The notes beneath the pieces are model-generated. The model worked only from the letters and a program-made list of their open reading frames with translations. It was not told the origin of the DNA and did no database searches. Shown here in pieces: positions 1-6,397 of a DNA stretch of 9,922 nt. Location: the NCBI GenBank assembly GCA_002314445.1, contig DCFX01000070.1, positions 1-9,922 on the forward strand, read 5' to 3'. Position 1 is the stretch's first letter. Each line of letters starts with the position of its first letter. Both the position numbers and the translations under genes were made by a program. This DNA comes from Treponema sp. UBA1793 (GTDB lineage: Bacteria; Spirochaetota; Spirochaetia; Treponematales; Treponemataceae).

Positions 1-2
1 GT

Positions 3-2189
3 ATGAACCTTAGAGAAGAAATAGACGAACTGCTTAAAAAATATCCCGACCCGCGTCGGAAAAGTGACGGGATACTTGAATTTGCCCAGAGAATGTACAA
101 TGCCTCATGTCCGCCCGTAATGGGCATCGTAGCAGACAATAAAGACCCCGACTGCCTGGGACGCCTCCGCATAGCGATGGACATGCTCTCCCCGGGCTGC
201 GTCGGCTCGTGGTACCCCATGATGAAACAGTGGGCGGGGAAAAACAGCGGCATGTGGATACTCCCTGACATAGGGACACAGGTATTGGTCTTTTTTCCTG
301 AAGGAGACTATGATCACGGAGTTGTGGCTGGCTGCGTCTACGATGAAAAGCACATGCCGCCTGCACACAGCACGGACAACCCGTCAAAGAGCATCCTCTA
401 CCAGACGAAGGATACCCGCATAGAAATCATAGATGAAGACGGGAAGGAAGCTATGCAGCTGTCCATGGCAGAAGGAAAGATGCGGTTTGTGCTGTCGAAG
501 AAGGACGGCATCTCTCTTGTAAATGAACTTGGCGATATTCATGTAAAATGCAAGGAACTGGAAATAAGCGGGGAAGACAACATCAGTTTCAAAGCCAAGA
601 AAATGAGCATAGAAAGCGACGGGGAAATAAACTGCAAGGCAAATAAAACCGTCAAGATAGAGTGCGACAAGAAAGTAGAAGTAAAAGGCAAAAACATAAA
701 GATGCAGGGAAGCAAAGGCGTGACGACGGGAGGCAAGCAGCTTGCAGTTGAAGGTGACAAAGTCATGGGCTTTGACGTGCACACCATGGTAGTCCCTGCC
801 GGAAACCACACCGAGAATGTCCCGCTGCCGCACCCGTTCATCGGAAAACTGAATGACAAACTGGCAAAAGACGTAAGCATCGGGAGCCACAAGGCAGCGG
901 TCAAAGGGAGCAAGGCAAAGAATGACAGCCCGACCCATAACCAGCTGCCGGGGACAATCAAGTTCCAGCAGAACCCGAAGAACGAAGGCGAAGTAACCGG
1001 CGGGACGGCAGACAAGCTTAAAATCGACGGTAAGGAAGCATGCGTCATCGGGAGTCAGGTGACGACGTGCAACGATGTGGGAGCGCAGAACAACAGTACC
1101 GTTATAGCGGTCGGAGCATCAATGCCGATGCCCGTCATTATTAATCCGAAAAACACAGAAAAGTGGAAAGAAGACAAGGCAAAAGAGAATAATAAAAAGC
1201 CGCAGTTCACGACAGTAAAATGGGGAAAGACAAGCGCGAAAGAAGGCGAAGAAGTGGAACTGAGCGCAAACGTCAAGGACATAGACGACGGGAATATGGT
1301 GACGTTACAGGTATTCCCTGAAGGGAAGGGACCCGAGAACGGCTTTGCCTATGCGAAGTTTCCGCTGACGGTAAAGGGCGGAAGCGTGAGCGCAAAGTGG
1401 AGCTGGCATGCGGACAGCAGGGAGCTTCCGCCTGACCAGGACCCGAAGTTCATATTCAGCGCACATTCAGCGTGGTGTAATTATAAAAAGAGCAGCGGCA
1501 GTCTTACGGTGCAGTTGATGCGCCCTGAGATAACGAAAGCAGAATGGCAGGACTCTGACGGAAGCAGTGCGAGCAAAGGGCTTGTTGGAGACGTACTCAA
1601 ACTGCATGCAGAAACGAAGGACATGGCAGACGGTGCGGGAGTGAGGTTCTGCGTATATGACAGCAAGACGGGGGTGAAAGTAGCTGAGCCTGCAGCGAAA
1701 GTTGACGGAAGCAAGGCGGATGGGGAATGGACGGCGAAAGATACGAGGGAAGCCGGAGATACCGACGGGCTGAAATATTATTTTGAAGCAATAGCACCGC
1801 GTACAAAGAAAGTAAAGAGCAGCGATATAGAGGTAAAGAATCCGCAGGTTGTCAGCATGAAATGGGAAAAACAGGCAGTATATTACGGCGATGAAGTAAA
1901 GTTGACAATAAAGACATTTGAAGTTTCCGACTTTTCTCCTTCATGTAAACTTCAATTGCGGAATAATAATGCAGCATTAGAAGATAAACCTGTACAGGAA
2001 CAGGATATAACGATTGATAAAGATGAATTGGAAATCAAGATAAAATCTGATTTTGATATAGAAAAACTGTTGGAAGAGGACAAAGGCAGCGAGCTTGAAG
2101 TATATGCTAAGATCGTCTGTGATGACATGGAAATAAAGGAATGTAAGCCTGCAATACTTATAGTTGGAACAGGAGCTGTCCATGCGTAA
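3..2189 (+). CDS. VgrG/gpV-like contractile-system spike protein fused to PAAR-like tip and three Ig-like domains
   Basis: This 728-residue protein is a likely spike of a phage-tail-like contractile injection system (T6SS or eCIS type). Residues about 37-118 form a gpV/VgrG OB-fold domain with the GRLRI..W..P...G..W..P..G..V.V.F..GD...G.V.G pattern. Residues about 130-250 are short alternating polar/hydrophobic Lys-rich repeats like the gp5 or DUF2345 beta-helix stalk. Residues about 254-384 are a PAAR-like domain (DVHTMVVPAG, VPLPHPF, GGTADKLKIDG). Three Ig-like repeats follow from about 401, 508 and 614, each with an early Trp and a later G[DE].V.L motif. A gp27-like hub domain is absent, so it may be a separate upstream gene. 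The ATG lies two bases from the window edge, so its RBS cannot be seen and a start further upstream is possible. The end overlaps the next gene by 8 bases. The third Ig repeat is visibly more AT-rich than the rest. Known VgrG or PAAR C-terminal extensions dock cargo; that role here is inference. Confidence 0.85.
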   Translation: MNLREEIDELLKKYPDPRRKSDGILEFAQRMYNASCPPVMGIVADNKDPDCLGRLRIAMDMLSPGCVGSWYPMMKQWAGKNSGMWILPDIGTQVLVFFPEGDYDHGVVAGCVYDEKHMPPAHSTDNPSKSILYQTKDTRIEIIDEDGKEAMQLSMAEGKMRFVLSKKDGISLVNELGDIHVKCKELEISGEDNISFKAKKMSIESDGEINCKANKTVKIECDKKVEVKGKNIKMQGSKGVTTGGKQLAVEGDKVMGFDVHTMVVPAGNHTENVPLPHPFIGKLNDKLAKDVSIGSHKAAVKGSKAKNDSPTHNQLPGTIKFQQNPKNEGEVTGGTADKLKIDGKEACVIGSQVTTCNDVGAQNNSTVIAVGASMPMPVIINPKNTEKWKEDKAKENNKKPQFTTVKWGKTSAKEGEEVELSANVKDIDDGNMVTLQVFPEGKGPENGFAYAKFPLTVKGGSVSAKWSWHADSRELPPDQDPKFIFSAHSAWCNYKKSSGSLTVQLMRPEITKAEWQDSDGSSASKGLVGDVLKLHAETKDMADGAGVRFCVYDSKTGVKVAEPAAKVDGSKADGEWTAKDTREAGDTDGLKYYFEAIAPRTKKVKSSDIEVKNPQVVSMKWEKQAVYYGDEVKLTIKTFEVSDFSPSCKLQLRNNNAALEDKPVQEQDITIDKDELEIKIKSDFDIEKLLEEDKGSELEVYAKIVCDDMEIKECKPAILIVGTGAVHA
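2171..2175 (+). promoter_or_regulatory. Ribosome binding site fixing the start at 2182
   Basis: AGGAG lies six bases before the ATG at 2182, inside the 3' end of the spike gene. It favours this ATG over the upstream TTG at 2164, which would put six extra residues before a normal signal peptide. Confidence 0.75.
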
Positions 2190-3228
2190 AATAATTAAAG
2201 TCTTAATTTTTCTGGTTGTAAGTTTCTCTGCATTTTGTGAAACCCCGGAATTAAAAATGGTAATGCCGAACAGCTGGCAGAAAATGACGAAGATTTCCAG
2301 TAACGAAGCAAATGTAATACTCGAACAAAGTAGTGAAGCATTGCAGACTGTTTATAGTATGTATAAAGATGCAATTCGCGACAAATGGATTCCGGAAATC
2401 AAAATATATACCATTTATCAACAGAAATATGAAGATGATGTATTTTATCGCATATTACTAAGTAATAAGAACGTTGAAGATTGCCTTGCAAGCCATACAG
2501 GTTTTATACAAACGCTTTGCTATAAAGGAAAACAAAAAAATATTTTATTAATGACTGGTGTATATGGTATAGCAACAGGAGGCGAACCATACGGTTTTGA
2601 TATGTATGATTGCTTTATGCTCATCCGTAAAACAAATGGGACTTATGGATTGTTGTATGCAAAAACCAGCATACCTATAACCGATGATCACAAAATGATA
2701 AAAGAATGCAAAAATCAGATAGCAGGAAAAGAAGATGCAGATTATTTCATAATAAAAGATTTAAATCAGGTTACCGTTACCACTTATACGACATGGAACC
2801 TTTTGCCGGACGGAGACAGCATAACAATTTCGGCATCTGACTGTCTTGTTGAAGAAAAAAGTCCATTAAAATACAGCATACAGAATGCGTTTGATGGAGA
2901 CCCGGCAACAAGCTATGTGGAAAATACAGCTGATGATCTGATGAAAATTAATTGCAGTATGGATGGTATCGCAACAAGAATTGCGATAATAAACGGGTAT
3001 GCACAAAATGAAAATTTATATCTGAATAATAATCGAATAAAAGGAATTTATAAAACGGATGTTCTAAACGATAGATATCTCAATTATCAATTTAAAAACA
3101 ATGGGAAGGGGAGTCCTTATTTTGTAGTAAGAAGTATCTATTCTGGAAGCAAGTATGATGACACATGCTTGGCTGAATTAAATTTTTACATCAATAATGT
3201 CTGGTTGTTTGGAGACATAAATGAGTGA
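2182..3228 (+). CDS. Exported discoidin-like (NADase-type glycan-binding) domain protein, copy 1; putative immunity protein
   Basis: The 348-residue product begins with an export signal (MRK, hydrophobic stretch, SFSAFC, then ETPELK), so it should act in the periplasm or on the surface. Residues about 25-200 are a variable domain I do not recognise. From W205 to near the end lies a discoidin-like module resembling what annotation pipelines call the NADase-type glycan-binding domain (ISASD, PLKYSIQNAFDGDPATSYVEN, IINGYA, YDDTCLAELN). The tail WLFGDINE is shared with its two paralogues downstream. It overlaps the spike gene by 8 bases (ATGCGTAA) and the following C39 gene by 8 bases (ATGAGTGA). 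A signal peptide on a gene just before a putative wall-degrading effector fits a periplasmic immunity protein, but an adaptor or glycan-binding accessory role is also possible. C19 sits at the cleavage site, but Phe at -1 makes a lipobox poor. Confidence 0.8.
   Translation: MRKIIKVLIFLVVSFSAFCETPELKMVMPNSWQKMTKISSNEANVILEQSSEALQTVYSMYKDAIRDKWIPEIKIYTIYQQKYEDDVFYRILLSNKNVEDCLASHTGFIQTLCYKGKQKNILLMTGVYGIATGGEPYGFDMYDCFMLIRKTNGTYGLLYAKTSIPITDDHKMIKECKNQIAGKEDADYFIIKDLNQVTVTTYTTWNLLPDGDSITISASDCLVEEKSPLKYSIQNAFDGDPATSYVENTADDLMKINCSMDGIATRIAIINGYAQNENLYLNNNRIKGIYKTDVLNDRYLNYQFKNNGKGSPYFVVRSIYSGSKYDDTCLAELNFYINNVWLFGDINE
3211..3214 (+). promoter_or_regulatory. Ribosome binding site of the first C39-like gene
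   Basis: GGAG lies six bases before the ATG at 3221, within the last codons of the upstream gene (the LFGDINE tail). The same arrangement recurs at 4737-4740 and 6380-6383, so the conserved protein tail also carries the translation signal of the next gene. Confidence 0.75.
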
Positions 3229-3715
3229 AGCATGGAAACGGAATCTGTCAGTCCCCTTTTTTAGCCAGCGGGAAAATACATATGTCTGGCATCAAATACC
3301 AACTCAAGACTTAACTGATATAGATACAGGTGAAATTCTTCATGAAAAGGGGAAAAAGATAGAGCCTGGAGTTTCGATGGCATATTGCAGCTGTAACATC
3401 ACGAGCCTGTGTATGATCCTGCATTATTTCGGGATAACGAAAGACAGCCCCGACGATATGATGCAGAAAGTTTTTTCATCAGATGATGGTACATTCAAGA
3501 AATGGCATACGGAAGAAAATGGACCTGATAAACTTGAAGACTGTTCCAATATGAAATATATAGCACAGAAAATATATGGAGTTTCGGCTGATATTATTAA
3601 AGTTTACTATGGTTCTGTAATGACTCTTGACCTTTCAAAGAAATACATCGCAGCAGGCTATCCGGTATGGTTTTCCTACGGAGCGCTGAATAAAAGGAGA
3701 CAATTTTATGCGTAA
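3221..3715 (+). CDS. Truncated C39-like peptidase, copy 1 (catalytic Cys only)
   Basis: This 164-residue protein is the N-terminal part of a C39-like (Peptidase_C39_2 type) cysteine peptidase, homologous to the first 149 residues of the full-length protein at 6390. It has the VPFFSQ opening and the nucleophile region CSCNITSL, where C58 aligns with the Cys of the family CGPTSL motif. It runs to GYPVWFSYGAL and then ends with an unrelated tail, NKRRQFYA. The catalytic His (SGHIAVL) and Asp (NDPWG), present in the full-length copy, are missing, so it should be inactive as a peptidase. There is no internal stop or frameshift, and the tail DNA supplies the RBS of the next gene. That suggests a tolerated or selected short product rather than random decay. 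It could be an orphan cassette, a decoy, or a recombination donor. Confidence 0.8.
   Translation: MSEAWKRNLSVPFFSQRENTYVWHQIPTQDLTDIDTGEILHEKGKKIEPGVSMAYCSCNITSLCMILHYFGITKDSPDDMMQKVFSSDDGTFKKWHTEENGPDKLEDCSNMKYIAQKIYGVSADIIKVYYGSVMTLDLSKKYIAAGYPVWFSYGALNKRRQFYA
3635..3689 (+). repeat. Recombination block D, copy 1 (end of C39 N-terminal part)
   Basis: These 55 bases encode SKKYIAAGYPVWFSYGAL and are reproduced exactly at 6783-6837, and with few changes at 5158-5207. Similarity to the 6722-6837 copy extends upstream to about 3577 with only a few mismatches. Homology between the truncated and full-length genes stops right after this block, which makes it the natural crossover point of the array. 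Confidence 0.8.
3695..3699 (+). promoter_or_regulatory. Ribosome binding site for the second secreted gene
   Basis: AGGAG lies eight bases before the ATG at 3708. It is carried in the non-homologous tail of the truncated C39 gene, just past its divergence point. Confidence 0.75.
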
Positions 3716-4754
3716 AACACTGGCAGTATTCATTTTTTTGCTCGTAAGTTTATCAGCCTTCTGTGAAGCACCGGAATTGAAACTAATAATGCCGAACAGC
3801 TGGCTAAAATTGACGAAGATTTCAGGTAACGAATCAAATGCAATACTGGAACAAAGTAGTGACGCATTGCAGACTGTTTACAAAGAATATGAACCAGATA
3901 TAAAGGATTCAATAGTACCGAAATTTCAAGTTTACACAATCTATAAGCAAACCGAAGGCCCTGATATATTTTATCGGATATTAATAAGTTCTGAAAGCAT
4001 TGAGAATTGTCTTGCAACAAATAAAGGATTTGTACAAGTACTCTGTTACAAAGGGAAGAAAAGGAATGTCTTACTCATGACAGGAGTATACAATATTATT
4101 GAATACGGGGAACAATATCATTTGGTATATGACAGTCTGGACATACTATTGAAAAAAAAATCCGGGACATACGGACTGTTGTATGCAAAAACGAGAGTTC
4201 CTATTGCAGATGACCATAAAATGATAAAGGTATGCAAAAATCAGATAGCAGGAAAGGAAGATGCAGAATATTTCATAATAAAAGACTTGAATCAGGTCTC
4301 TGTTTCAGATCATACGACATGGAACCTTTTGCCTGACGGAGACAGCATAACAATTTCGGCATCTGACTGTCTTGTCGATGAAAAAAGTCCGCTGAAATAC
4401 AGCATCCAGAATGCGTTTGACGGAGACCCTGCAACAAGCTTTGTAGAAAATACGGATGATGATCTGATGAGAATTGAAGTTCATATACCATTATATAACC
4501 CTAAGATAGCAATCATAAATGGGTATGCACAAAATAGTTCGTTATACAAATTAAATAATAGAATAAAATTATTTAACTATAATTATGTTTTGAATGATAA
4601 CCAATTAGATTATCAAATTCAGAAATGTGAAGGAAATGATTATTTAATTGTGAAAAAAATATATAGTGGGGAAAAGTATAACGATACGTGTATCGCAGAA
4701 CTTAATTTTTGGCATCAAGATACAGGTTGGCTTTTTGGAGATATACATGAGTAA
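3708..4754 (+). CDS. Exported discoidin-like domain protein, copy 2; putative immunity protein
   Basis: This close paralogue of the gene at 2182 has exactly the same length (348 residues), and the domain-opening Trp is again residue 205. It has a signal peptide (MRKTLAVFIF, SLSAFC, EAPELK), a variable N-terminal domain that is clearly homologous to copy 1 (PNSW.K.TKIS, ILEQSS.ALQTVY, CYKGK, LLYAKT, CKNQIAGKEDA), then the discoidin-like module (ISASDCL, SIQNAFDGDPATSFVEN, YNDTCIAELN) and the WLFGDIHE tail. Differences from copy 1 concentrate near residues 45-60, 125-150 and 245-310. It overlaps both neighbours by 8 bases. By context it would be the partner of the truncated C39 gene that follows, or of an ancestral full-length effector now displaced. 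An immunity role is inferred from signal peptide and position, not from a recognised immunity fold. Confidence 0.8.
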   Translation: MRKTLAVFIFLLVSLSAFCEAPELKLIMPNSWLKLTKISGNESNAILEQSSDALQTVYKEYEPDIKDSIVPKFQVYTIYKQTEGPDIFYRILISSESIENCLATNKGFVQVLCYKGKKRNVLLMTGVYNIIEYGEQYHLVYDSLDILLKKKSGTYGLLYAKTRVPIADDHKMIKVCKNQIAGKEDAEYFIIKDLNQVSVSDHTTWNLLPDGDSITISASDCLVDEKSPLKYSIQNAFDGDPATSFVENTDDDLMRIEVHIPLYNPKIAIINGYAQNSSLYKLNNRIKLFNYNYVLNDNQLDYQIQKCEGNDYLIVKKIYSGEKYNDTCIAELNFWHQDTGWLFGDIHE

Positions 4755-5241
4755 CGAGGCTTGGAAAAAAAACCTGGCTGTACCTTTTTTCAGCCAGAGG
4801 GAGAATACATACGTTTGGTATCGAATTGCAACAGAAATAATATATGATGAAGAAGATAAGAAAAAAATAAAATATAATATCGGTGATAAAATTCAACCCG
4901 GCATTTCCATGGCATATTGCAGCTGTAACATCACGAGCCTGTGCATGATACTGCATTATTTCGGAATAACGGAAGACAGCCCCGATGATATGATGCGGAA
5001 AGTATTTTCATCGGATGATACTACATTCAAAAAATGGCAGACGGAGAAAAACGGACCGGATGAACTTGAGCTATCCAGAAATATGAGGGATATTGCGAAT
5101 ATTTTGTATGGTGTCTCCTCCAGTCAAATGAACATCGCGTCTCTTTCTCTTGACCAGTCAAAGAAATACATCGCAGCAGGCTATCCTGTATGGTTTTCCT
5201 ACGGAGCTATGAATAATGAGGGAGAACACTTTAATGCATAA
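4747..5241 (+). CDS. Truncated C39-like peptidase, copy 2 (catalytic Cys only)
   Basis: Like copy 1 this is 164 residues long and holds the C39 N-terminal half: VPFFSQ, the nucleophile motif CSCNITSL with C60 as predicted nucleophile, and GYPVWFSYGAM. It then diverges into NNEGEHFNA and stops. The His and Asp of the triad are absent. The segment between TYVW and SMAYC is different in sequence and length from the other two copies. The stretch after LYGVSS (QMNIASLSLDQ) replaces the ADIIK.YYGSVMT found in both other copies. The preferred start is the ATG at 4747, preceded six bases upstream by GGAG (4737-4740); a longer reading from 4666 would only re-read the end of the upstream gene in another frame. 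It overlaps the upstream gene by ATGAGTAA and the next gene by ATGCATAA. Confidence 0.8.
   Translation: MSNEAWKKNLAVPFFSQRENTYVWYRIATEIIYDEEDKKKIKYNIGDKIQPGISMAYCSCNITSLCMILHYFGITEDSPDDMMRKVFSSDDTTFKKWQTEKNGPDELELSRNMRDIANILYGVSSSQMNIASLSLDQSKKYIAAGYPVWFSYGAMNNEGEHFNA
5158..5207 (+). repeat. Recombination block D, copy 2
   Basis: This is the second occurrence of the sequence encoding SKKYIAAGYPVWFSYGA, differing from the other two by a synonymous change in the Pro codon. Homology again ends directly after it, at the same codon as in copy 1. Confidence 0.75.
5218..5224 (+). promoter_or_regulatory. Ribosome binding site fixing the start at 5234
   Basis: GAGGGAG lies nine bases before the ATG at 5234. 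It supports that start, which gives a signal peptide aligned with those of the two paralogues, over the in-frame ATG at 5216. Confidence 0.65.
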
Positions 5242-6397
5242 AACACTAGCACTATTTATTTTTTTAGTAGTAAGTTTATCAGCCTTCTGTCAAGCACCGG
5301 AAATGCAAAAAATATTACCAACAGAATGGAAACTTATGGAAAGACTAACAGAAAGCGAAAAGGTTGCTTTCGATACTGCAAATAAAGATATATACACAAA
5401 AATTTACAAAACGATGAAAAATGATGATGAAAATTTGCATGATGAACTTTATTTGGATAAAGAGACAGAACTTTTTTTTCATAAAAAGGCAGCTATTTAC
5501 AAAGAAACGGTAGGTTCTGATTTTTTTTACTGGATCTTACTGCCTGTTACAACAGTAGAGAATCCGATAGCAAAACCTGTCGTGGTGAGCCTTTTCAGAA
5601 AAGAAAAGGGGATGCTTAAATTATTGACACTTGATGCAACGAATATCAGATTAACAATGCAAACAGGTTATGTTTATCGTATAAATACGATTCAAATAAT
5701 CAAAGGCAGAGAACAGGCAAAAGGATTTATACAGTATTTGAATGCTGCAAAAATAGATGAAAAATTCAGATATACGGATATAGAAAAAGGACAATTAAAA
5801 GGTGGAGCGTATGGATTCTATTTTATTTTTGAAGATGAACCGGAAGACATACAGTTATATGCGGAAAATATATTAAATATTATTCCACAGAATTGGAACA
5901 GTATTCGTATTTCTGCCAGTGATTTTTTGTGGGACAAAGATAACCCGCTAAAATACAGCATACAGAATGCATTTGATGGAGAACCGGCAACAAGTTTTGT
6001 GGAAAATACAGATGATGATCTGATGGAGATAAGGTTAGATATTTTAATTCCTAAACTAAGAAATATAAATAAAATATCACTGATTAATGGGTACGCTGCA
6101 TCAAACGATTTTTATAAAAAAAATAATCGATTGAAAAATGGAGAAATAATAAGTTATAAAATTATTACAGAAACCGGACAAAAACAATTAATATTAAATG
6201 ACCCTGTTAAATTTTTATGCAAAAATAATACTTTAGGACCTCAATATTATATTTTTGACATAAAAAAAAGAGATGGAGCATTAAAAATAAAATTTACAGA
6301 TTTCTATAAAGGTGAAAAATACAATGATACATGTTTAGCAGAATTGAATATGAAAACATCAAATAATACATGGTTATTTGGAGATATACATGAGTAA
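5234..6397 (+). CDS. Exported discoidin-like domain protein, copy 3, with a divergent N-terminal domain; putative immunity protein of the full-length effector
   Basis: The 387-residue product has a signal peptide almost identical to copy 2, including a 21-base identical DNA stretch (5270-5290 versus 3744-3764) that encodes its C-terminal part. Residues about 25-215 are very different from copies 1 and 2. They are longer and Lys-rich, and I recognise no family. Homology returns at W221 with the discoidin-like module (ISASDFL, PLKYSIQNAFDGEPATSFVEN, LINGYA), which here carries an insertion before YNDTCLAELN, and ends in WLFGDIHE. It lies directly upstream of the only complete C39 gene and overlaps it by 8 bases (ATGAGTAA). 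If the proteins are immunity factors, this copy should be the one matched to the active effector, and its divergent domain the specificity part. That assignment is inference. Confidence 0.78.
   Translation: MHKTLALFIFLVVSLSAFCQAPEMQKILPTEWKLMERLTESEKVAFDTANKDIYTKIYKTMKNDDENLHDELYLDKETELFFHKKAAIYKETVGSDFFYWILLPVTTVENPIAKPVVVSLFRKEKGMLKLLTLDATNIRLTMQTGYVYRINTIQIIKGREQAKGFIQYLNAAKIDEKFRYTDIEKGQLKGGAYGFYFIFEDEPEDIQLYAENILNIIPQNWNSIRISASDFLWDKDNPLKYSIQNAFDGEPATSFVENTDDDLMEIRLDILIPKLRNINKISLINGYAASNDFYKKNNRLKNGEIISYKIITETGQKQLILNDPVKFLCKNNTLGPQYYIFDIKKRDGALKIKFTDFYKGEKYNDTCLAELNMKTSNNTWLFGDIHE
6380..6383 (+). promoter_or_regulatory. Ribosome binding site fixing the start at 6390
   Basis: GGAG lies six bases before the ATG at 6390. 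That start gives MSNESWKRNLAVPFFSQ, aligned with MSNEAWKK and MSEAWKR of the truncated copies; the ATG at 6378 overlaps the RBS itself and is unlikely. Confidence 0.75.

Noticed and set aside
34..1806. Several open minus-strand frames opposite the spike gene
   Set aside because: They are antisense shadows of a well-supported coding region, with no family motifs, and they overlap one another.
2182..2240. Lipoprotein signal with C19 as lipidated residue
   Set aside because: All three exported proteins have SAFC, with Phe just before Cys, which is a poor lipobox even by loose spirochaete rules; ordinary signal peptidase cleavage is equally possible, so no lipoprotein call is made.
4666..4746. 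Longer start for the second short C39 gene
   Set aside because: The extension re-reads the end of the upstream gene in another frame. The ATG at 4747 has a GGAG at the right distance and aligns with the other copies.
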